A stretch of 64,000 bases of DNA from Nocardiopsis ganjiahuensis DSM 45031 (GCF_000341085.1 NZ_ANBA01000002.1:434001-498000), one strand, 5' to 3'. Shown: positions 34,422-44,130, counted from the stretch's first letter. Numbers and translations: made by a program. The notes: a model not told the origin generated them from the sequence alone.

Positions 34422-37400
34422 CTAGTTGCCCGCGGCCTCCTCCAGAGCCTCCAGAGCCTCGCGCAGGCGCTCGTTGGCCTCCTCGTTCGACTCCTGAGCC
34501 TCCTCCCAGGCCTCGACGGCCTCGTTGAGGGCCTCGGTGAGGTCGCTCGGGTCGCTCTCGCCCGAACCGGCCTCGGCGGACTCCTCGTCGTCCTCGGTGC
34601 CCTCCTCGGCGTCAGGGTCGGGCAGCGGGGTCTCGCCGCCGTCGAACAGGTTGTTCAGGGCGTCCTGGAGGTTGCTGCCGATGGCGACCTCCTCACCGAA
34701 GCCGACCATGACCTGCTGGAGCAGCGGGAAGGACGCGGCTCCGCCACCGCCGGCCTGCACGTAGAGGGGCTCCACGTAGAGCAGACCGCCGGCGAACGGC
34801 AGGGTCAGCAGGTTGCCCCGGGTCACCTCGGCGTTGGACTGCTCCAGCGGGAGCAGGACCTCACGCACGTCGGCGTCCGAGTCGAACGCGTTCTGCACCT
34901 GGCCGGGACCGAAGATCACCGTGCTCCGGGGGAGCTCCAGCAGCTTCAGCTGGCCGTACTCCTCGGACTCCGGGTTGCTGTCCACCGCCATGAACGCGGC
35001 CAGGTTCTCACGGCCGCGCGGCACGAACGTGGTGGTCAGCGAGAAGCTGGGCTCGTCGACACCGGGGTAGTTGATGGTCTGGCGGTAGGGCGGCTCGGAC
35101 AGGTCGCCGTCGGTGGTCGGGTCGTTGGGGACCGACCAGAAGTCCTGACCGCCGTAGTAGGACGCGGCGTCGGTGACGTGGTACTCGCGCATGATCTCGC
35201 GCTGCACCTTGAACAGGTCGTCCGGGTAACGCACGTGTTGGATGAGCTCGTCGCTCATCTCGTCCCGGTCCACGATGGTCCCGGGGAAGGCGTTCTCCCA
35301 GGTCTGGAGGACGGGGTCCTCCTCGTCCCAGCCGTACAGGGTGACGGTGCCGTCATAGGCGTCGACGGTGGCCTTCACCGAGTTCCGGATGTAGTTGACC
35401 TCGTTGCCCGGCAACGCGCCGACCTGCTGGATCGAACCGTCGGTGAAGGTGTCCGTCACCGCCTGGGCGAAGTCGATCCGGTTCGCGTACGGGTAACCGT
35501 CCGAGGTGGTGTAGCCGTCCACGATCCACTTGACCCTGCCGTCGACGACCGCCGGGTAGGGCCGGCTGTCCACGGTCAGGAAGGGGGCGACCTTCTCCAC
35601 GCGGTCCAGGGGGTCGCGCTCGTAGATGATCCGCGAGTCGCTGGTGATCGCGCTGTTGAGCAGGATGCTCGTTTCCTGGTACTTGATCGCGTACAGGATG
35701 CGGTCGAAGAAGTTGTTGAGCTGGACTCCGCCGTCGCCCTCGTAGTTGTTGTACGCCTGCGAACTACCGGCGGGCTCCTCCTCGGTGGCCCCGTCCGTGG
35801 CTTCGGCGCCCTCCTCGGGGGCTTCCTCGGCGCCGTCCTCGGCGTCGGCGGGAGCACGGGCCTCGTCGGCATCCGGGCTCGATTCCACCGCGTCCTCGAG
35901 GGTCGGCACCTCCTCGGTCTCGTTCTCCGGGTCGAGCGGGTAGTCGTACTCGTCCTCGGCCTGGACGATGACGTAGTCGGCGCCCTCGCGGCCGTAGTAG
36001 ATCCGGGGCTCGTACTCCCCCGCGACCTCGCTCAGCTCACCGCGCGGCGGGATGTTGTACTCGGTGAAGACCGGGCGGCCCTCGTCGTCGATCAGGTTGC
36101 CCGCGGCGGCGACCATGCCGAAGCCGTGGGTGTAGATCAGGTGCCGGTTCAGCCAGTTGTCCTGGTCGGCCGGCGGCCCGTCGAGCTCGCGGACGGCGAC
36201 GATCGTGTCGATCAGGTTGCCCTCGGAGTCCGGGTAGCGGTCGACCTCCAGCACGTCCGGGAACTGGTAGAAGCCACGGACCTGCTGCATCTGCTGGAAG
36301 GTCTGCGAGACCACCGCGGGGTCGGCCAGACGGACACTGGGGATGGTGTCGGCCTCGGCCGACAGCTCCTGCGGGGTGAGCTCCGTGGTGGCGTCGTAGG
36401 TCTCGACCTCGGCGTCGGCGATGCCGTACGCCTCACGGGTGCTCTCGATGTTGCGCTCGATGTAAGGGCTCTCCAGGCGCTGCTCGTTCGGGTCGACCTG
36501 GAAGTTCTGGACGAGCGCGGGGTAGGCCACGCCGACGACCACGCCGGACAGCACGAGCAGGCCGAGGGAGGCCACCGGGATCATCGTGTTCTTGAAGGCG
36601 ATGTTGGCGAAGAACAGGATCGCGCAGATCACCGAGATGACGGTGAGGATGGTCAGGGCGGTCTTGACCGCGTTCACGTCCGTGTAGGAGGCGCCGAACG
36701 TGTACCCGCGGTCGGAGAAGACCAGCCCGTAGCGGTCCAGCCAGTACGAACCGGCGCGCAGGAGCACGAAGAGGCCCAGCAGGACCGACAGGTGCACGCG
36801 GGCGGCCGGGGTGGCGCGCTGCCCGGAGTCGTTCTGCAGGCGGACGCCGCCGTACAGGTAGTGCACGATGACCGCGGCGATGAACGCCAGGATGACGGCC
36901 GCGTACAGGTACCCGAGCAGGACCCGCAGGAACGGGTAGGTGAACGCGAAGAACGCGATGTCCATGCCGAACTCGGGGTCGGTCATCCCGAAGTCGACGC
37001 CGTTCACGAACTGCAGGTAGGAGCGCCAGTCACCGCTGGCGGCGGCACCGGCCAGGAGCGCCAGGGCGCCCACGGCGATCCAGAAGAAGAGCTTGCGGTG
37101 CGGGTCGATGGACTGCCGGTAGCGGTCCAGGCCCTGCTGTTCCAGGCTCATCGGCCGGACGCCGGGCCGGGCACGGTAGGCGAAGAAGATACTCGCGCCG
37201 ACGATGACCGCCATGACGAGCGCTGCTACGGCGAACAGCAGGACCCGGGTCCACAGCTCGGTCAGGAAGACGTTGGTGTAACCGACGGAGTTGAACCACT
37301 TGAAGTCGGTCCAGAAGTTCGCAGCGAGCATCAAACCCGCGATGATGACGACCACGGTCGCCGCGACTGGCGCGAGCAACCTTGATCGGCGTGGCATACG

Positions 37401-37433
37401 CGCAGGTGGTGCGCCGGGCGATCGGAAGCTCAC
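34422..37433 (-). CDS. UPF0182 family large membrane protein
   Basis: 1003 residues. About seven membrane helices in residues 15-320 are followed by a large extracytoplasmic region. An acidic low-complexity insert (about residues 535-590, rich in Glu, Ala, Pro) lies within it, and the C-terminus is an acidic helical tail (NEAVEAWEEAQESNEEANER). The UPF0182/COG1615 family is actinobacterial and of unknown function; its next-door PPA1309 and PDZ-protease genes are conserved partners. Start GTG at 37433 follows GAGGGGGAGGC; an in-frame ATG at 37397 is the alternative and would drop 12 residues. Confidence 0.92.
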   Translation of the reverse strand: MSFRSPGAPPARMPRRSRLLAPVAATVVVIIAGLMLAANFWTDFKWFNSVGYTNVFLTELWTRVLLFAVAALVMAVIVGASIFFAYRARPGVRPMSLEQQGLDRYRQSIDPHRKLFFWIAVGALALLAGAAASGDWRSYLQFVNGVDFGMTDPEFGMDIAFFAFTYPFLRVLLGYLYAAVILAFIAAVIVHYLYGGVRLQNDSGQRATPAARVHLSVLLGLFVLLRAGSYWLDRYGLVFSDRGYTFGASYTDVNAVKTALTILTVISVICAILFFANIAFKNTMIPVASLGLLVLSGVVVGVAYPALVQNFQVDPNEQRLESPYIERNIESTREAYGIADAEVETYDATTELTPQELSAEADTIPSVRLADPAVVSQTFQQMQQVRGFYQFPDVLEVDRYPDSEGNLIDTIVAVRELDGPPADQDNWLNRHLIYTHGFGMVAAAGNLIDDEGRPVFTEYNIPPRGELSEVAGEYEPRIYYGREGADYVIVQAEDEYDYPLDPENETEEVPTLEDAVESSPDADEARAPADAEDGAEEAPEEGAEATDGATEEEPAGSSQAYNNYEGDGGVQLNNFFDRILYAIKYQETSILLNSAITSDSRIIYERDPLDRVEKVAPFLTVDSRPYPAVVDGRVKWIVDGYTTSDGYPYANRIDFAQAVTDTFTDGSIQQVGALPGNEVNYIRNSVKATVDAYDGTVTLYGWDEEDPVLQTWENAFPGTIVDRDEMSDELIQHVRYPDDLFKVQREIMREYHVTDAASYYGGQDFWSVPNDPTTDGDLSEPPYRQTINYPGVDEPSFSLTTTFVPRGRENLAAFMAVDSNPESEEYGQLKLLELPRSTVIFGPGQVQNAFDSDADVREVLLPLEQSNAEVTRGNLLTLPFAGGLLYVEPLYVQAGGGGAASFPLLQQVMVGFGEEVAIGSNLQDALNNLFDGGETPLPDPDAEEGTEDDEESAEAGSGESDPSDLTEALNEAVEAWEEAQESNEEANERLREALEALEEAAGN

Positions 37434-37651
37434 GCCTCCCCCTCGTTCTGGCTTGGTAGGTGCGGTCGATGCGCGTGTTGCGCCTTATTACTGAAAACTT
37501 AATCGGTGGCCGCCAGGTTCCCGAAATCACCCTCGGGCCGGTGACAAGGCTGCATCGTTGATGTATCGGAGTCGCAACCGGACGGCACCTTTGCGACCCT
37601 ACTGTCCGGCAACGGGCGCGGCGAGGTTCCCACATCGGCCACCATGGAAAC

Positions 37652-38173
37652 GTGTCGAACATTCGCGAAGCAGTCATGGACCTGGAACGCCACGCCGCCG
37701 AGCAGGGGTGGGACCGCCCCTTGGGGCTGTACGCCCTGGTCCCGACCTCGGAGCTGCTGGCTGCGGAACCCGCTCTCGCGGGCCTGCTGGGGATCGACGC
37801 CCCGGCCAGCCCCGATGAGCTGACCCCGGTGGAGCAGGAGGCCCTGTCCCCCGACGTCCCGTTGGAGGAAGCCCTGGGCCGCATCCTGTGGCCCGAGGGG
37901 GTGGCCGGCTGCGCGCTGGTCATGGAGCGCCTCGTGGTGAAGGGCTCGGACGAGACCCTGGCCGCGGGCGAGGACCCCTCGGCCTCCGGCAAGGAGACCG
38001 AGGAGATCCGCATGGTCGCGGGCGTGCTGCGCGACGGTTCGCGGCACTGCGCCATGCGGATGCGCAGCCACGACAGCGAGACCGAGGTGCTCAACGGCCC
38101 GGACCTGATCCCCGCCCTGACCTCAGCGCTCGCCCTCACCCTCGACCTGGAGGAAGAACCCCGGGAGGGCTGA
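37652..38173 (+). CDS. PPA1309 family protein
   Basis: 173 residues from GTG at 37652 (MSNIREAVMDLERHAAEQGWDRPLGLYALVPTSEL, start residue read as Met). Soluble, no signal. The motif ILWPEGVAGCALVMERLV and the stretch HCAMRMRSHDSETEVLNGPDLIPALTSALA are typical of this conserved actinobacterial family of unknown function. It lies between the UPF0182 gene (divergent, 218-bp shared upstream region) and the Lon-like protease (convergent). Confidence 0.9.
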   Translation: MSNIREAVMDLERHAAEQGWDRPLGLYALVPTSELLAAEPALAGLLGIDAPASPDELTPVEQEALSPDVPLEEALGRILWPEGVAGCALVMERLVVKGSDETLAAGEDPSASGKETEEIRMVAGVLRDGSRHCAMRMRSHDSETEVLNGPDLIPALTSALALTLDLEEEPREG

Positions 38174-38195
38174 GCAGGCGCCGCCCACACGTACG

Positions 38196-38232
38196 AAGGA
38201 ACCCCGGACCGCACGGCCCGGGGTTCCCCTAC
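38196..38232. terminator. Terminator between PPA1309 and PDZ-protease genes
   Basis: 10-bp stem, GGAACCCCGG (38198-38207) with CCGGGGTTCC (38218-38227), between convergent genes. Confidence 0.75.
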
Positions 38233-38290
38233 TCACTGCCCGGCGACTCGACCCCGAGGGGTTGCCCGTTCGAGCCGCAAAGGCGCAGAA

Positions 38291-39379
38291 CTACTCGCCC
38301 TCGCAGCGGGGCAGGTCGTCGCCGCCCTCGCGGATGGTCTCCAGGGCGTCCATGGCGTCGGTGAGCGTCTCGACGCGCACCACCTCGAGTTCGCCGTAGG
38401 CGGCGGACTGGGCGGCCTGGGAGCAGCTGTCGGCGGCCACGAAGAAGTACTCGGCGCCGTCGCGGCGGGCGCTGACCATCTTCTGCGGGATGCCGCTGAC
38501 CCCGCCGACCTGGCCGTCGGAGGTGATGGTCCCGGAACCCGCGATGCTGACGCCGCCGGTGATGCCCTCTTCGCTGAGCCGGTCGATGATCCCGAGGGCG
38601 AACATCATGCCCGCGCTGGGGCCGCCGATCTCGCCGACGGAGATGGACACGTCGACGGGGAAGTCCATGTCGTCGGCGATGAGCACGCCGACCGCGGCGT
38701 TGCCCTCCTCGCCCTCGACGGTGTCGAGCTCGACCTCGACCTCCTCGCCGTCGCGGTCCAGGACCAGCGCGACCGGGTCCCCGGCGGAGCGGTCGCCGAC
38801 CCGGTCGACCACGTAGGCGCTGCCCACGAGCTCCTCGGGATCGTCGCTGCCGGTGCTGGTGGGCACCTTCTCCCCGTCGACCTCGATGATGCGGTCGCCC
38901 GCCTCGACGAGGCCGTCGGCGGGCATGTCCTCGACGGTCTCGGCGACCAGCGGGATCGCCTCATAGTCCATGTTGAGCTGGTTGAGCGCGGCGGCGGTGG
39001 CGTCGGTCTGCGAACTGTTCATCTGGACGGTCTGCCGCTCGCTGACCTCCTCCGGCGAGCGCCCGGCCGGGAAGAGGAGCTCCTCCGGCAGGACCGCCTG
39101 GCTCGGGGAGAGCCATGCCGTCACCAGGGTGAACAGGGTGAGCCGGTGCTCGGGTCCGCCCGCGTACTGGACGGTCACCATGGAGAGCGATCCGTCGTGC
39201 TCGTAGTCCTCGGCGCCCTCGATGCCGATGACGGGTCGGCCGTCCTCCTGCTCCCCCAGGGTGTCCAGCGTGACGCCGGGGGCGGCCACCAGGTAGGGCA
39301 TGGGCAGGAAGAGGCTGCCGTACCCGAGCCCGGCAAGCAGGACGAGTGCGGCGACAAGGGTCATGACACGACGAACCAT
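38291..39379 (-). CDS. Membrane-anchored PDZ / Lon-type (S16) protease, YlbL family
   Basis: 362 residues. One N-terminal membrane anchor (about 5-27), a PDZ domain (about 120-210, LVEAGDRIIEVDGEKV), and an S16 protease domain (about 225-345). Catalytic Ser is in GGPSAGMMFALGIIDRLSEEGITGG-type sequence, and the Lys of the Ser/Lys dyad in GGVSGIPQKMVSARRDGAEYFFV. The active site faces outward. Homologues degrade misfolded or regulatory envelope proteins. ATG at 39379 follows TAAAGT by 6 nt. Confidence 0.94.
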   Translation of the reverse strand: MVRRVMTLVAALVLLAGLGYGSLFLPMPYLVAAPGVTLDTLGEQEDGRPVIGIEGAEDYEHDGSLSMVTVQYAGGPEHRLTLFTLVTAWLSPSQAVLPEELLFPAGRSPEEVSERQTVQMNSSQTDATAAALNQLNMDYEAIPLVAETVEDMPADGLVEAGDRIIEVDGEKVPTSTGSDDPEELVGSAYVVDRVGDRSAGDPVALVLDRDGEEVEVELDTVEGEEGNAAVGVLIADDMDFPVDVSISVGEIGGPSAGMMFALGIIDRLSEEGITGGVSIAGSGTITSDGQVGGVSGIPQKMVSARRDGAEYFFVAADSCSQAAQSAAYGELEVVRVETLTDAMDALETIREGGDDLPRCEGE

Positions 39380-39385
39380 GCTGAC

Positions 39386-39391
39386 ACTTTA
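39386..39391 (-). promoter_or_regulatory. -10 box of the PDZ-protease gene
   Basis: TAAAGT on the minus strand, 6 nt from ATG at 39379; no Shine-Dalgarno, so a leaderless mRNA is likely. Confidence 0.45.
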
Positions 39392-39431
39392 GAGCCACCG
39401 GGGACCCTCCGGGGCAGAGGTCAGGCCGCGG

Positions 39432-39869
39432 TCAGGGGGAGCCGACCCACTCCGCGCCGCCGTCCTCGAAGGCCTGGTTCTTCCAGATGGGCACCTGGGC
39501 CTTGAGGTCGTCGATGAGCTGCCGGCAGGCCGCGAAGGCTTCCTCCCGGTGCTCGGCCGAGGCGGCGACGACCACGGCGATGTCACCGATCTCCAGGTCG
39601 CCGACCCGGTGCGTGGCGGCCATCCGCACGACCGGGCGCCCCGGCACGGAGGTGTCGGTGAGCACCTTCTCCATGACGGCGCGGAGCTGCGCCTCGACAC
39701 TCGGGTGGGCCGAGTAGGACAGGGCGGTGACGTCCCGACCGTGGTCGTGGTCGCGCACCGTTCCGATGAAGACGGCGGTTCCACCGGCCCTGGGGTCGGT
39801 CACCGCCGCCAGGACCTCGTCGACGGACAGGGGCGTGTCGCGTACGGCCGCGAGAGTGATCTGTTCCAC
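39432..39869 (-). CDS. moaE: Molybdopterin synthase catalytic subunit MoaE
   Basis: 145 residues from GTG at 39869; TTG at 39875 is an alternative but overlaps the spacing from the TACGGT -10. Family motifs: FIGTVRDHDHGRDVTALSYSAHP, HRVGDLEIGDIAVVVAASAEHREEAF and the catalytic lysine in VPIWKNQAFEDG. It converts precursor Z to molybdopterin with MoaD thiocarboxylate. No moaD or other molybdenum gene is nearby. Confidence 0.95.
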   Translation of the reverse strand: MEQITLAAVRDTPLSVDEVLAAVTDPRAGGTAVFIGTVRDHDHGRDVTALSYSAHPSVEAQLRAVMEKVLTDTSVPGRPVVRMAATHRVGDLEIGDIAVVVAASAEHREEAFAACRQLIDDLKAQVPIWKNQAFEDGGAEWVGSP

Positions 39870-39875
39870 CGGCAA

Positions 39876-39881
39876 ACCGTA
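39876..39881 (-). promoter_or_regulatory. -10 box of moaE, probable leaderless start
   Basis: TACGGT on the minus strand then 6 nt then GTG at 39869. Decides the start codon. Confidence 0.4.
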
Positions 39882-39960
39882 TCAAGGCGCTCCGTGCACG
39901 ACACGTCCGCACGTGAACCCCTCCTGTGCGATCACACAGGCCCGCACCCGTCCGTGCAGG

Positions 39961-41031
39961 TCAGCTCTTTCCGCGCTTGCGCAGGTGCCGGATGGCGGCG
40001 GCGGTGCCGATGGCGGCCGCCGCGGCACCGGCGGCCCCCGCCGCGGTGATGGTGACCTCCTTGCGGCCCACGGTGCGCCCGGCGATCGCGTGCTTGCCGC
40101 CCCGGGACTCCAGGAGGGCCGCCAGCACCGCCTCGTTGTCGTAGCCGGGCTTCCAGCCCGCTTCGCGCAGCGTCGCGCAGTCCACCACGCACGGGTAGAC
40201 GAGGAACTTGATCTCGCCGGCCGCGGCCGGGGTGATGCGGGCCTGGTGCAGGCGGCGGACGGCTCCGAAGGCCAGGTTCGCGGGGACCTCGAAGTGCTTC
40301 ATCCCGGCGATCTCCTCCACCTCCCCCTGGGTCAGGGAGCCCTCGCTGGCCACGGCCACCACACCGTCCGCGCCGGACACGTCGTGCAGGGCGCAGTAGG
40401 CCAGCGCGGAGGCGAGGTCGTCCTCGTGGCAGAACTGCCAGTGCTGTTCGTGGCCCTTGACGGTGAGCAGCCGGGGCGCGGAGAAGTGGCGGCTCAGGAG
40501 CGTGTCCAGTTCCGGCCCCACCAGCGGTGCCGGCCGCACCACGGTGACCCTCAGGCCGGGGTGGGCCCGGCGGGCGCGCTCGGCCAGCTCCTCGACCTCG
40601 GCGAAGTCGCCCATGAGGCCCTCGCTGTTGTCCGAGACGCGGGTGGCGTTCTCCGTCAGCGGGACCGGGTTGTCCGGGGCCGCGCCGTAGACCATCGTGC
40701 TGGTGACGAGAATGACTCGTGGGACTCCTGAGGCCGCTGCGGCGGTCAGGACCGTCTGGGCCGCGCGGATGTTGTGCGCCCGGCGCTCCGACGGCTTGGT
40801 TTCGAGGGAGCGGTCGTCCGCGGTGTGGACGAGGACGTCGATCCCGTGCAGACGGGAGACGAGCCCGGGGTCGCGTACGTCGGCGATCCGCCAGGTGACC
40901 CCCCGCAGGTCAGCGAACTCCTCGTCGATGGCGACGACCTCGCGCGCCGCGATGGAACCTTCTGGCGTGGCCAGGCGTTGCACGAGGAGTCGGCCCACTC
41001 CGGAGGCGGCACCGGTGACCGCCACCACCAT
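39961..41031 (-). CDS. NAD-dependent epimerase/dehydratase family protein, membrane-tethered
   Basis: 356 residues from ATG at 41031; GTG at 41088 with GGGAG upstream would add 19 residues and is a real alternative. Extended SDR fold: VVAVTGAASGVGRLLVQRL nucleotide loop, ADVRD, HTADD, and STMVYGA in place of the usual catalytic YxxxK region, so dehydrogenase activity is uncertain. The C-terminus is a hydrophobic Ala/Gly helix (about 320-345) ending RHLRKRGKS, consistent with a tail anchor. Divergent from the DUF2342 gene. Function unknown. Confidence 0.85.
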   Translation of the reverse strand: MVVAVTGAASGVGRLLVQRLATPEGSIAAREVVAIDEEFADLRGVTWRIADVRDPGLVSRLHGIDVLVHTADDRSLETKPSERRAHNIRAAQTVLTAAAASGVPRVILVTSTMVYGAAPDNPVPLTENATRVSDNSEGLMGDFAEVEELAERARRAHPGLRVTVVRPAPLVGPELDTLLSRHFSAPRLLTVKGHEQHWQFCHEDDLASALAYCALHDVSGADGVVAVASEGSLTQGEVEEIAGMKHFEVPANLAFGAVRRLHQARITPAAAGEIKFLVYPCVVDCATLREAGWKPGYDNEAVLAALLESRGGKHAIAGRTVGRKEVTITAAGAAGAAAAAIGTAAAIRHLRKRGKS

Positions 41032-41151
41032 GCCCGCCCGATCCGATGGGCTGTGCTCTGGGCGAACCTGGCTGCTTTCGGTATTCACTCCGGGCGACTC
41101 CCAGCTAACGTGACAGTGGAGACCAAACCTAATCCTGCCTGAGGTCTGATT

Positions 41152-42591
41152 GTGAGCGACCTGCCTTTCGGTTTCAGCATGCCGAACGATCCCGACGACG
41201 AGTCCGGACGCCGTTCTGGCGACTCCGGCTCGGGTGCCGGCAGCGGCCGCCCGGGCGGGGGGGACTCCGGTATGCCGGACGGCTTCCCGTTCGGCGACCC
41301 GCAACAGATGGCCAACATGCTCCGCCAGTTCGCGGACATGATGTCGTCCCAGCCCGCCCCCGGCGCGCCCGAGGCGGGCCAGACGTCCTCGACGTCCGGC
41401 ATCAACTGGGACATGGTCAAGAACATCGCGCGGCACGCGGTGTCCCAGCAAGGGGACCCGAGTGTGCCGCCTTCCGACTACGCACGGATCGAGGAGGCAC
41501 TGCGCCTCGCTGACCTGTGGCTCGACCAGGCTACCGACCTGCCTTCGGGACTCCAGACCGCCCAGGCCTGGAGCCGGTCGGAGTGGATCGAGAAGACCAT
41601 GGACTCGTGGGCGCAGCTGTGCGACCCGCTGACCGCCAAGACCGTACAGGCCATGGGGCAGAACCTGCCCGAGGAAATGGCTTCCGTCGCCGGTCCGCTG
41701 CTGGGCATGATCCAGCAGATGGGCGGCATGATGGTCGGTCAGCAGGCCGGTCAGGCCATCGGCGGGCTGGCCCAGGAAGTGATCGGCACCACCGACATCG
41801 GCCTGCCGCTCGCCGGTGAGGGCAACGCTGCCCTCCTCCCCTCGGGTGTGTTCCGCTTCAGCGAGGGCCTGGAGATCCCCGAGGACGAGGTCCGGCTGTA
41901 CCTGGCCGCCCGTGAGGCCGCCGTGCACCGCCTGTACTCGCATGTCCCGTGGCTGCGTTCGCACGTGTCGCGCCTGGTCGAGGAGTACGCGTCCGGCATG
42001 TCCTTCGACGTCAGCGGACTCGAGGACAAACTCGGCGAGATCGACCTCACCAACCCGGAGGCACTCCAGGAGGTGATGTCCGGCGGCATGGGCTCCGAGG
42101 GCCTGCTCCAGCCGGAGGACACCCCGCAGCAGAAGGCGGCGCTGACCCGCCTGGAGACCACTCTCGCCCTGATCGAGGGCTGGGTGGCGACCGTGGTGGC
42201 CAGGGCCGTCTCCGAGCGGCTGCCGCAGTCCGGAGCGCTCGCGGAGACGACCCGTCGCCGCCGTGCCACCGGCGGCCCCGCCGAACACACCTTCGCCGCC
42301 CTGGTCGGCCTGGAGCTGCGCCCGCGCCGCCTGCGCGAGGCCGGAGCCCTGTGGTCCGCGCTGGAGGAGGCCCGCGGTGTGGAGGGCCGGGACGCCGTAT
42401 GGCAGCACCCGGACCTGATGCCCACCGCCGCCGACCTCGACGACCCGGACGCCTTCGTGCACGGGCGGAGCGAGTTCGAGGGGGTGGACTTCGACATCTC
42501 GTCGCTGACCGACCCCGACGGCTCGGAGAGGCCCAAGCCCGGCGAGGAGCCCGGTGAGGGGCCCGGCGACGAGGACAAGGACGGCAAGTAG
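41152..42591 (+). CDS. DUF2342 family zinc-metalloprotease-like protein (TIGR03624)
   Basis: 479 residues from GTG at 41152. The N-terminus is Gly/Pro/Ser-rich (about 1-65). The rest is helical: TDLPSGLQTAQAWSRSEWIEKTM, then LLGMIQQMGGMMVGQQAGQA, then the family's zinc-site region DEVRLYLAAREAAVHRLYSHVPWLRSHV (about residues 245-272). The mycobacterial homologue occupies the same place beside the PDZ protease. It has been annotated as a putative hydrolase, with the true activity unproven. Stop abuts the NUDIX start. Confidence 0.88.
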   Translation: MSDLPFGFSMPNDPDDESGRRSGDSGSGAGSGRPGGGDSGMPDGFPFGDPQQMANMLRQFADMMSSQPAPGAPEAGQTSSTSGINWDMVKNIARHAVSQQGDPSVPPSDYARIEEALRLADLWLDQATDLPSGLQTAQAWSRSEWIEKTMDSWAQLCDPLTAKTVQAMGQNLPEEMASVAGPLLGMIQQMGGMMVGQQAGQAIGGLAQEVIGTTDIGLPLAGEGNAALLPSGVFRFSEGLEIPEDEVRLYLAAREAAVHRLYSHVPWLRSHVSRLVEEYASGMSFDVSGLEDKLGEIDLTNPEALQEVMSGGMGSEGLLQPEDTPQQKAALTRLETTLALIEGWVATVVARAVSERLPQSGALAETTRRRRATGGPAEHTFAALVGLELRPRRLREAGALWSALEEARGVEGRDAVWQHPDLMPTAADLDDPDAFVHGRSEFEGVDFDISSLTDPDGSERPKPGEEPGEGPGDEDKDGK

Positions 42592-43170
42592 GTGACACTG
42601 CACGCGGACGCCCGGGCGGTGCTGGGCGCGTGGACCGCGCCCGACGCCGGGCAGGAGGAGCTGCGCGGCTCCTACCTGGACCACCTGGACGCCCATGCCG
42701 ACGGCATGTGGCGGACGTGCCTGCCCGGGCACCTGACCGCGAGCTCGGCGATCATCTCCGCCGACGGTTCGAAGGTGGCCCTGGTCCTGCACCGCATCCA
42801 TCGGATGTGGTTGCAGACCGGGGGCCACTGCGAGCCCGATGACACCACCCTGGGCGGTGCGGCGCTCCGCGAGGCGACCGAGGAGTCGGGGATCAGAGGA
42901 CTGACCCTGCTGCCCGAGCCCGTGCGGCTGGACCGCCACGCGGTGCCGTGCGGCGGCGGCAGTTTCCACCTGGATGTGCAGTACGCGGCGCTGGCCCCGG
43001 CCGACGCCGTCCTGGTCGTCGATCCGGTCGAGTCCGCCGGGCTCGACTGGTTCCCCGTGGACGACCTGCCCGAACCCACTGACGACTCCGTACGCGACCT
43101 GGTCCGCGCCGCCGCACGGGCGGTCCGCGCGGCATTGGGCAGCGTCCGGAGCTCCCCGGGGCCCGCGTAG
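42592..43170 (+). CDS. NUDIX hydrolase
   Basis: 192 residues, GTG immediately after the DUF2342 stop. The Nudix box GGHCEPDDTTLGGAALREATEESGI is slightly off the strict consensus (Asp instead of the first Glu and one extra residue) but keeps REATEESG for metal binding. Substrate, some nucleoside diphosphate derivative, is not predictable. Overlaps the next gene by one base. Confidence 0.9.
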   Translation: MTLHADARAVLGAWTAPDAGQEELRGSYLDHLDAHADGMWRTCLPGHLTASSAIISADGSKVALVLHRIHRMWLQTGGHCEPDDTTLGGAALREATEESGIRGLTLLPEPVRLDRHAVPCGGGSFHLDVQYAALAPADAVLVVDPVESAGLDWFPVDDLPEPTDDSVRDLVRAAARAVRAALGSVRSSPGPA

Positions 43171-43535
43171 TGTCCCTGATCACCGTCGCGGGCATGCTCG
43201 GCGGCCTGGCCATGGTCCTGCTCGCCCGCCGGGGCCGCAGGATCGCCGAACAGCTCCTGGCCGACGAGCGGGCCGGCCTGGTCGGCCCGCGCGAGGCCGC
43301 GCTGGGCAGGATCCAGCAGAAGGAACGCTCCCTGAGCCTGGGCCGGGGCATCTGCGTGTTCGTGGCCGCCCTGCTGGTCGCGGTCCTGGGCCGCGCCGCC
43401 GTCTCCGGTGACTGGGGCGGCACCACGGTCTACTACGCCGCCCTGTTCGCCATCCTGCTCGTGGTGAGCGCCCTCACCCTGCGCAAGGTCTCCCGGGACC
43501 TCACCGAGGCGCGCGCCCAGCTGGACCGGCGATGA
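43170..43535 (+). CDS. Small two-helix membrane protein of unknown function
   Basis: 121 residues from GTG at 43170, whose first base is the last of the NUDIX stop. Hydrophobic segments at about 3-18, 60-80 and 88-108 with a basic loop (RRGRRIAEQLLADERAG) between. Last gene of the DUF2342-NUDIX unit. No family recognised. Confidence 0.65.
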   Translation: MSLITVAGMLGGLAMVLLARRGRRIAEQLLADERAGLVGPREAALGRIQQKERSLSLGRGICVFVAALLVAVLGRAAVSGDWGGTTVYYAALFAILLVVSALTLRKVSRDLTEARAQLDRR

Positions 43536-43566
43536 CGACGGCAGCGTCGGCACACCGTCCGGCGGA

Positions 43567-44130
43567 CTACTCCTCGAGGGCCACTTCGTCGGCTTCGAGT
43601 TCCTCCTCGCCCTCCGAGTGGTCACACTCGGAGCGGCTGCCCGCGCTGAACCCCTCGAGGTAGCCGCGGGCGCGGTCGGCCTTGGGGTACCGGCGGACCA
43701 GGTCCCAGAAGTCGCGGCCGTGGTGCGGGATCTGCAGGTGCGCCAGTTCGTGGACGAGGACGTAGTCGACCACCCAGGCGGGCATCCCGGCGACGCGGCG
43801 GGAGATGCGGATCGTGCGGGTGTCCGGGGTGCACGAGCCCCAGCGGGAGTTCTGGTTGTCGACCCAGCGGACGCTGTCGGGCAACCGGTTTCCGTCCAGG
43901 TAGCGCTCGGCCAGTTCGACCGCGCGCTCGTGGAGCTCTCGGTCGCCGGGGCGTCTGCGGCCCTCACGCGCCTCGAGCTTTTGCAGCATCTGGTCCACCC
44001 AGCGCTTTTCCTCTGCGCGGGAGAACGTCGCGGGTACGAGGACGACAGTGGTATCCCCGTCCCTGTAGGCCGACACTGTGCGCCGGCGACGAGGACTGCG
44101 TCGTACCTCGATTTTGGTGTTCGAGGGCAC
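43567..44130 (-). CDS. M48/YgjP-like zinc metallopeptidase
   Basis: 187 residues from GTG at 44130. YgjP/DUF45 pattern: the N-terminal basic part (VRRSPRRRRTVSAYRDGDTTVV), NSRWGSCTPDTRTIRISRRV, and the zinc site HELAH (127-131) with a further histidine in IPHHGRDFW. No signal or membrane segment, so cytoplasmic. An acidic C-terminal tail (EGEEELEADEVALEE). TACCGT (44138-44143) then 7 nt then GTG suggests a leaderless message. Confidence 0.92.
   Translation of the reverse strand: MPSNTKIEVRRSPRRRRTVSAYRDGDTTVVLVPATFSRAEEKRWVDQMLQKLEAREGRRRPGDRELHERAVELAERYLDGNRLPDSVRWVDNQNSRWGSCTPDTRTIRISRRVAGMPAWVVDYVLVHELAHLQIPHHGRDFWDLVRRYPKADRARGYLEGFSAGSRSECDHSEGEEELEADEVALEE

Noticed and set aside
34194..37385. 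Plus-strand open frame opposite UPF0182
   Set aside because: Val/Gly/His-rich low-complexity translation, and it would begin right behind the tRNA; antisense shadow.
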